Made by a program: the position numbers and the translations under genes. The notes beneath the pieces were generated by a model. That model searched no databases, was not told the origin of the DNA, and saw only the letters and a list, made by a program, of their open reading frames with translations. From Dichetophora obliterata (taxonomy: Eukaryota; Arthropoda; Insecta; Diptera; Sciomyzidae): a stretch of 64,000 nt of DNA. Of the stretch, positions 58,263 through 64,000 are shown in pieces. Positions within the stretch are counted from its first letter, which is position 1, and each line of letters starts with the position of its first letter. The DNA lies in the NCBI GenBank assembly GCA_963920525.1, contig OY986436.1, forward strand, positions 82,234,943 to 82,298,942, given 5' to 3'.

Positions 58263-58440
58263 GTAAATATACACTACACTACATACTTCTTATACGGTTG
58301 GCAAATGATTGGGACAGAAGAAACCAATAGGTTTACTTTGTAGGCACTCCACTGTACATAAAAAAACCAGATAGGAATACAAATACGAACACAAATTATG
58401 TAGGTGCACTTATAGGAACACTAAATTTTAATTATTAGTA

Positions 58441-59373
58441 CAGGGTTGCCAATATTCGAAGCGCCCATTTTATTTTTAAATAAATCAAAGAAACCACAAT
58501 TTTTTGTCTGTTCGTCATGAATATCATTTAATTGGGTTCAAGTAGATTTGTTTACATTATTTCTTGAATATGATATCTCGTAAATGGTCGCCATTGGCCT
58601 CTACGACATATTGTGCCCGTTTTGCAGCATTTTCCATGGTTTTCTTCAACATTTCGATGGGAATGGCGGTTATTTCTTGACGGATGTTGGTTTTCAGCTC
58701 TTCTAGGGTCTTTGGCTTGTTGACGTAAACCTTTGATTTCAAATAACCCCACAAAAAGAAGTCTGGAGGCGTTAAATCTGGTGATCTTGGCGGCCAATCG
58801 AAATCACCATTTTTTGACATCAAACGGCCAGGGAACAATTGCTTCAAAAAATCGATTGTAGTGCGACTTGTCTGTGGTGGCGCGCCGTCTTGTTGAAACC
58901 AGTAGTGCCTGATACGCTTTCGACGAACGATTGGCATGAAAAAATTGTTTATCATATCGCGATAACGCTCCTGATTGACAGTAACTCTGTGGCCATTATC
59001 ATCTTCGAAAAAGAACTGCCCAATGAGCATTTTAGCACAAACGCCGCACCAAACAGTGACTTTTGCATCGTGAAGAGGTACCTCTTGAATCTCTTGTGGA
59101 TTTTCAGTGGCATAAATACGGCAATTTTGTTTGTTTACCGTTCCGTTCAACTGAAAATTAGCTTCATCGCTCATTGAGTTGAGTTTTCACCATTGACTTG
59201 TTTTGTTGAATGTAAATTTCAACAATTTTAGAGCGTTCGCGTGGCGTGTACTGTTCCATTGTAAACATTTGCTTGGAATGACGCTTCAAACGCGGTATGT
59301 CATTAGTCGATTTGGCATCACTGCGGAAAGTTACAGTGTTGCCAGATGGGCGCTTCGAATATTGACAACCCTG
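58441..59373 (-). mobile_element. DD41D mariner 2, 933 bp, internally deleted
   Basis: Ends CAGGGTTGCCAATATTCGAA and (right, reversed) CAGGGTTGTCAATATTCGAA followed by GCGCCCAT, flanked by TA (58439-58440, 59374-59375). The subfamily differs from mariner 1 in ends and protein. Confidence 0.92.
58557..59259 (-). pseudogene. Mariner transposase (DD41D), DNA-binding region deleted
   Basis: Start at 59259-59257: MEQYTPRERSKIVEIYIQQN, then a deletion and frame change near 59180 leading into MSDEANFQLNGTVNKQNCRI. The catalytic core is otherwise open for 205 residues: Asp in MSDEANF, Asp in FQQDGAPPQ, Asp in LTPPDFFLWG with 41 residues between the last two. It ends LRDIIFKK. The frame change separates the start from the core, unlike mariner 1. 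Confidence 0.88.
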
Positions 59374-59375
59374 TA

Positions 59376-60516
59376 TTTTATACTGAAGTTGTCAGTAGTG
59401 AAAACGAAGTAGAAAATATATATTTTAAAGTGGAAGACACTTCAATTTGAAGTTGGATGCATTTTTTTGTGTGCATATGTTCAGCATAATTTCGTTGCAA
59501 TCGTTTTCATAACAGTTTTATTAACAAGATTAAAAAAATTGGAAAATATGCAATATATTAATGAATTTGTCTAAGTTCTTAACTTGGACACAACACTTGT
59601 CAACAGTGTATCCACACGAAGTTACAAATTTGGAAGAAGACGATGAGAGAAGAAGAAAGAAGAAGACGAAGAGTTTCAGAGTGGGTCCAATATAAAGGAA
59701 TTATTTATAAATGTAATTATTATTTAACATTTTGGAGTCCATTATTACTTCATTTTTTTAAGATTCGTTTCGTTTTTTAGTGTAGAGCAAAATGTTTATG
59801 TTATTTGTAACCCTATAAACATCAAAAAATTTTGTAAACATTTTTAATCATATGGAGTAGGTTTAAAAGACGAAAGTGTGCTTATTACAAATATTTCTTA
59901 TTTCACAAGTACTCCTTTGCATTTATACCAAATAAATAATGGTAAAACTTATGTGAGAAATAAATTTTTATAACTACATTTTTAAAATCATAATTCTCTT
60001 ATATAAATGTAATATTTATATTGAATTATCATACAATTGTTTTAAAAAATTTGACGCATTTATTCTAATATTTTAATAAAAGAACATTTCTATAAAAACT
60101 AATTTTGTTTTATTTATTTGATTTTGTTTCACGGACCCTGTAACCATTCAATATCAAAAATGTTAAGTTTTTCATTTAAAGTGAAAATCACTTTGATTCA
60201 TTAATGCAAGGACGTGCAATCAAAGTAGAAAATATCTTACTTCAAAGTTATAACGCATTTAAATAAATACTTCAGTATTCCAATAGAATATGCTTCCTCT
60301 TTGAATTAAATCTGAATCTACGTTAAGTTAAAGTCGAATACTTATCATTTTAATGTGTACAACACTTTAGTTTAAAGTGGAAACAACATAAAACTGAATG
60401 TATGTGTTTCCACTTTGAATTGAATATTTTCGTGTTTGGTGCCAAATCATTCCGAAAAATATTTGAATTGAAGTGGTTACCTTTGATTTTACCTTGTTTT
60501 TTAGCTCAGTGTATAG
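59376..60516. other. AT-rich stretch
   Basis: No gene seen. AAAGTGGAAGACACTTCAAT (59430) and TTCAATTCAAAG-type words near 60410-60470 hint at a decayed MITE but could not be paired convincingly. Confidence 0.35.
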
Positions 60517-61201
60517 TTGGTTTTTCAGCTAGATGAATCTCTGATCCGTCCACATAACCCAGGCCATATGGAAGTTCATTATAAATGTCGTTTATAATTT
60601 CTTTTCGACGGTTAGAGTCAGGCCAATTTAAGAACAATTTCTCTTTGTTACATAAAGCCTTAAATATTCTTTTTGTAATCTTAGCAAGTGTACCTCCATC
60701 GCCAACACCGAATAGTTTTGAAACTTTGCAAATTCAAGCACCCTCTCCGCTAGATCCAAGTCTAAACAAAACAATGGCTAGCTGCATTTGAACTGGAAAT
60801 TGCTTTAAGGAGTTTTGGCCATTGAATACTGGATCATTTTAAACGGATCATTAAACGGCAAATATAGTCGAACGAATTCCAATTCATTCTGACGATTTGC
60901 CGAAACCGCTACTTATCAAGATTAGGAATAACGTGCCACAAAATGTCCAAGCTCTTAGCGACGGATCCGACATTAAATGGTACTGCATATCGATAGGAAT
61001 TCATTGCAATCAAGGCGGTGCAAAAATCGTCCATTGCATCATCAATTTGTTCTGTATAGTATTTAAAAATAAGAATTGAATAAATTTATCTCGACTTTGG
61101 CCGAAACTTAATTTACCAGTGTCCTCTAGGAGTACAACATCCTGAATGGTCTTCTCCAATAAAACTTCAAATAATTTAGTTTTTTCACTTTTTTTCGGCA
61201 T
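60517..61201 (-). pseudogene. Second Harbinger-like transposase, N-terminal half
   Basis: Minus strand from MPKKSEKTKLFEVLLEKTIQ (61201) through DDAMDDFCTALIAMNSYRYA and VGSVAKSLDILWHVIPNLDK (about 61020-60900), FRQIVRMNWNSFDYICRL, then QLAIVLFRLGSSGEGA and VSKLFGVGDGGTLAKITKRI (helix-turn-helix) and LNWPDSNRRKEIINDIYNEL, to the first catalytic Asp in GLGYVDGSEIHLAEKP near 60530. Stops and shifts occur. The C-terminal half with the other catalytic residues is missing. Distinct from the copy at 12799. Confidence 0.75.
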
Positions 61202-61569
61202 ATTTATTATTATATTATTTATTACAGCTAAACGGCAAAAACAAAGGTATATTTATTTCTAAATCTAAAAATTTATTGTAATTTAATAGCTTTCGATAAA
61301 TTAACAGTTTGCGCGTTGTTAGTTTGACAAATATTTCGGAAAAAGAAATTAAAAGCAGTCGCTCACTTCAACTCGTTGTAAATTTGCGATTTCGGAAAAT
61401 TACGAAGTGAAGTGTATACCCTAAATAAGTTATTAAATAAAAGGATTGTGTATTGGCTATCCAAACAACAAAATTGAAATAAAATGTAATTTAGTAATAA
61501 ATACAACGGTAGTATATAATACTTACTACCGCTGTTATCAACAGCGCTAAGTACGTGTTTTCTTTTGTA

Positions 61570-62311
61570 GATGAGAATAGTCTGTTCCCGACCTAACATC
61601 AAGAACTGCTGGAACTTAAATTTTATGAATTGACACAAGCTATGCGACAAAGTAATAAACAGCTTTGGTCATTTCTAACGAAGATTGGTGATGGTAAAAA
61701 ACTTGAGCAAAACAAGTTACATTTAATAGAGAGCCGATTTTTTACGAAGGAATCTGCCAGCCGCCAGATTTCTTTTTAGTAATGCTTCTGTAGATTTATT
61801 TAATAATTCTATCTTACGCGCAATAGAATACAATTTCCTCTGCAATAGATAACATTTGTGGATGTAAAAAAAAAATGAACAATTACAAGCATTTAAACAA
61901 AAATTCCATAATTTGAAAGTCATCGATACTGGTGGTTTACCTTCTGAAATTGTTTTTTTCATCAATAAACATTATCTAATAACAACAAATATAAATGTTA
62001 GCGATGGTTTGGCAAATGGAGCTATTGGTAAACTAGTGCACATTGAAATTTACCAGAATGACTAGGTTAAAAAAGTTTGGCTGGAATTCGATGAGTCTAA
62101 AATTGGTCAAAAAACAATAATGAAAGCTTCTGCTGACGCTCAATCGATTCAAGTTCAGCATTCCTTGCACTTACTGTACGTCGCTTTGTCTCGTGTTACT
62201 ACTATTGACGGACTTTTTATAACAACCTCTGATGACAACCCTCAACAATTTATAATTCATCATGGAAGGCGAAATGATTTTTCTAATGTTGATTTAATTC
62301 GAGAATTTTAA
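61570..62311 (+). pseudogene. Helentron helicase, C-terminal part
   Basis: Frames in order: KFYELTQAMRQSNKQLWSFL and TKIGDGKK (61615-61700), LIESRFFTKESA, LFFSNASVDLFNNSILRAIE, LKVIDTGGLPSEIVFFINKH (about 61910), LITTNINVSDGLANGAIGKL, then VKKVWLEFDESKIGQKTIMK and the helicase signature HLLYVALSRVTTIDGLFITT (62165-62225), ending VDLIREF. This is the last third of a Pif1-type helicase as in Helitrons. The next gene shows it is the Helentron subtype. Frameshifts and stops occur before 62100. Confidence 0.85.
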
Positions 62312-62358
62312 AGATTATCTTTTAACAAATTAGAAACTAAATATATTACTATAAAAAT

Positions 62359-63005
62359 TTGATAGAAAGTAAACTGTTCTTTTCTGTAATGACTTTAAAT
62401 TGTCAGAGTCTATATGCGCATTCTCAAGATCTTACCGATTCTATAACTCAAATCTGTGACAATATATTGCTATCAGAAACAAAAATGCAAAATGATGAAA
62501 GTATCGATATCACTAATTTCGCTTGTATATCTCAATTTCAGAGAAATAATTGTCGTTCTGGAGGAGTTGCATTTTATCGTAATTATAATAAAGATAAGTA
62601 CAATACAGTCACTCGGAATATGTCCATATATTTAAATAGACTTCAGCTACAAAATTTTTCCGCTGATATTTCAGAAATTGGAGAAGTATGTTCTGCAGCA
62701 ATGATAGGTCCTAATGGACAACATATTTTGATGATTTCGATTTACATTTCACCTCAGAATACGACCGAAAAAACAAAATCGATAACATAATAAAATTTAT
62801 CCACAGATCTCTTTTATGTTATACACGAGCTGGTTCCATTGAACTGGGTGAAAATTATCACAAAATGCCAATTGTTTTTGGTGGAGATTTTAATTGCGAA
62901 ATAATTTCTTTTTGATAAATTTAATTTACAAATAACAAGCGATCTAAATATTTGTACAACACGATTAGGAACAACTATTGATGCAGTATTTTCTAGATAT
63001 ATATT
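62359..63005 (+). pseudogene. Helentron-type endonuclease domain
   Basis: Follows the helicase by about 50 bp. FSVMTLNCQSLYAHSQDLTD, then LLSETKMQNDE (the catalytic Glu of exonuclease-endonuclease-phosphatase folds), CRSGGVAFYRN, and LMISIYISPQNT; a shift near 62760 leads to MPIVFGGDFNCEI (the GDFN motif) and CTTRLGTTIDAVFSRY (about 62950-63005). An AP-type endonuclease joined behind a Pif1 helicase is the hallmark of Helentrons. The terminal His-containing block is lost. Confidence 0.82.
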
Positions 63006-63851
63006 GCCAACATAACATAACTAGATATATATAGCTATTTCAGTTATCATAAACCCCTAAATATCATTGATAAAATTCGATAATAATCGAAAACATTTAC
63101 AAAATAATTCAAAATGGATGTAATATGTAACAAAATAAAATAATAATGATATGTAACAAAATCTACTAGTGTGATTATAACTTGCGTTTTTTTAATTAAT
63201 TTGATGTTATTTTAAATTTTTGAATTTAAAAATTATTTAATGATAAAAATCTAATAAATTAACAAATCGATGAAACTGTAAAAAAGACTCGCTTCTCTCG
63301 TGTGTCCAACGACGCATCTATTTTTTTTTATTCTTTATTTGAATTTAAAATAAATTATTCAAAACTTTTATTCGTTGTTCATTATTTGAATTTGTGTTTG
63401 AATAGAAATAAAGAAATTCAGCAAATTGATCAGGAATATTGTAAAAATCAAATATCGGCCTTCTATTAAGTTCCTCGTTAAGTGCCCAACTAGAACTGAT
63501 GGTCCACATTTGGGTTGCAGCGACGTATTAGCGTTTATTTTTGTGTCAAAATTGACATGATGTTTCGTATTGGTTACGTTACAAAGACCACTATGATTCG
63601 AAAGTGGTGCAACACAACGCCGACATTGTGTTAGTGAAAATTACTTTGAAGTGACTTATCACATTTTAGTATACACATTGATATATAAAAGCATTACAGA
63701 GTTGCCAATTGCAAAAAATTAATTTTGTTTACATGTTTTGTTTACATTTTGCAGCCATAAATATAATTATTTTATAGTTAAAATTTATATAATATATAGG
63801 AGTATAACATAATCTTAAGTGTTTTTTGATATTATTTGGAGCTAAATGTAG
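63006..63851. other. AT-rich stretch upstream of the last frame
   Basis: No gene seen. 63470-63660 is less AT-rich and could be promoter or exon sequence of the frame that starts at 63852; no motif proves it. Confidence 0.3.
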
Positions 63852-64000
63852 ATGGGAAAGAAGATTTTCGGTAAAATAACAGCCGCCAAAACTTCTAAAG
63901 AATTTAAGCGCAAGCTGGGGGTCAATTCCCGTCCTGCGTTATCGTCATATGAAAAGTGTTTTCAGCTTTACACGGAAAACGCGATTCCCGTTGTGTGTTA
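63852..64000 (+). CDS. Open frame running off the window, hypothetical
   Basis: MGKKIFGKITAAKTSKEFKR starts here and 49 codons stay open to the window edge (SSYEKCFQLYTENAIPVVC at the end). The composition is basic and less AT-biased than the surroundings, as expected of coding sequence. No family recognised; it could be a host first exon or a further transposon gene. Confidence 0.35.
   Translation, partial: MGKKIFGKITAAKTSKEFKRKLGVNSRPALSSYEKCFQLYTENAIPVVC

Noticed and set aside
58109..58330. Thr-rich 73-residue frame
   Set aside because: Translation of the CAA microsatellite; no protein evidence.
1..64000. CRISPR arrays, integrated viral genes, LTR retrotransposons
   Set aside because: No regularly spaced short repeats, no capsid/envelope or integrase reading, and no paired long terminal repeats were seen on either strand.

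Overview
This window looks like AT-rich intergenic or heterochromatic DNA from an insect, most likely a fly. The evidence is the repertoire of elements: P-type transposase with a THAP domain, DD41D mariners of the kind first described in Ceratitis, piggyBac, PIF/Harbinger, Tigger/pogo, Helitron and Helentron sequences, a non-LTR retrotransposon with a dipteran-style reverse transcriptase, and short GT-AG introns of 60-90 bp. No rRNA, true tRNA gene, CRISPR or prokaryotic feature was seen. I could not assign any gene firmly to the host. A tephritid is my best guess, at low confidence.

Layout. 1-885: minus-strand LINE reverse transcriptase remnant. 950-1435 and 7487-7953: two copies of a MITE. 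2290-2872: another MITE. 3333-10140: a non-autonomous P-like element (copy A, 8-bp target duplication), split by a small MITE (5496-9891). That MITE is itself split by a piggyBac element (5760-9827) that carries two more MITEs. 10255-11005: TA-flanked MITE. 11080-11975: minisatellite. 12328-17109: PIF/Harbinger element with transposase and Myb-like genes. 19470-23130: older inverted-repeat element holding an apparently intact Tigger (19678-21992). 25042-28305: copy B of the P-like element, which preserves the empty site of the insertion in copy A. 28334-28860: unnamed minus-strand coding remnant. 29600-30565 and 50510-51483: two inverted copies of a hAT-like MITE in the same 8-mer. 31403-31700: gene fragment next to long hairpins. 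33642-34602: MITE. 34653-37675: P-element transposase remnant. 38204-38930: Tc1-like remnant. 39232-48649: a large repeat broken by a 6.1-kb Helitron (40147-46271) and several foldbacks. 48857-53217: remnant of a transposase family I recognise but cannot name, cut by two MITEs. 53292-54223 and 58441-59373: two DD41D mariners. 54240-56316: inverted second copy of the large repeat, with SINEs. 57918-58160: Jockey-like LINE tail. 60517-61201: second Harbinger-like transposase. 61570-63005: Helentron helicase plus endonuclease. 63852 to the end: an unassigned open frame.

The elements do not form a pathway. Their interest is that the window holds its own controls: for several insertions the uninterrupted paralogous site also lies in these 64 kb, so target-site duplications and relative ages can be read directly. 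Only the Tigger transposase (503 codons over two exons) appears undamaged.
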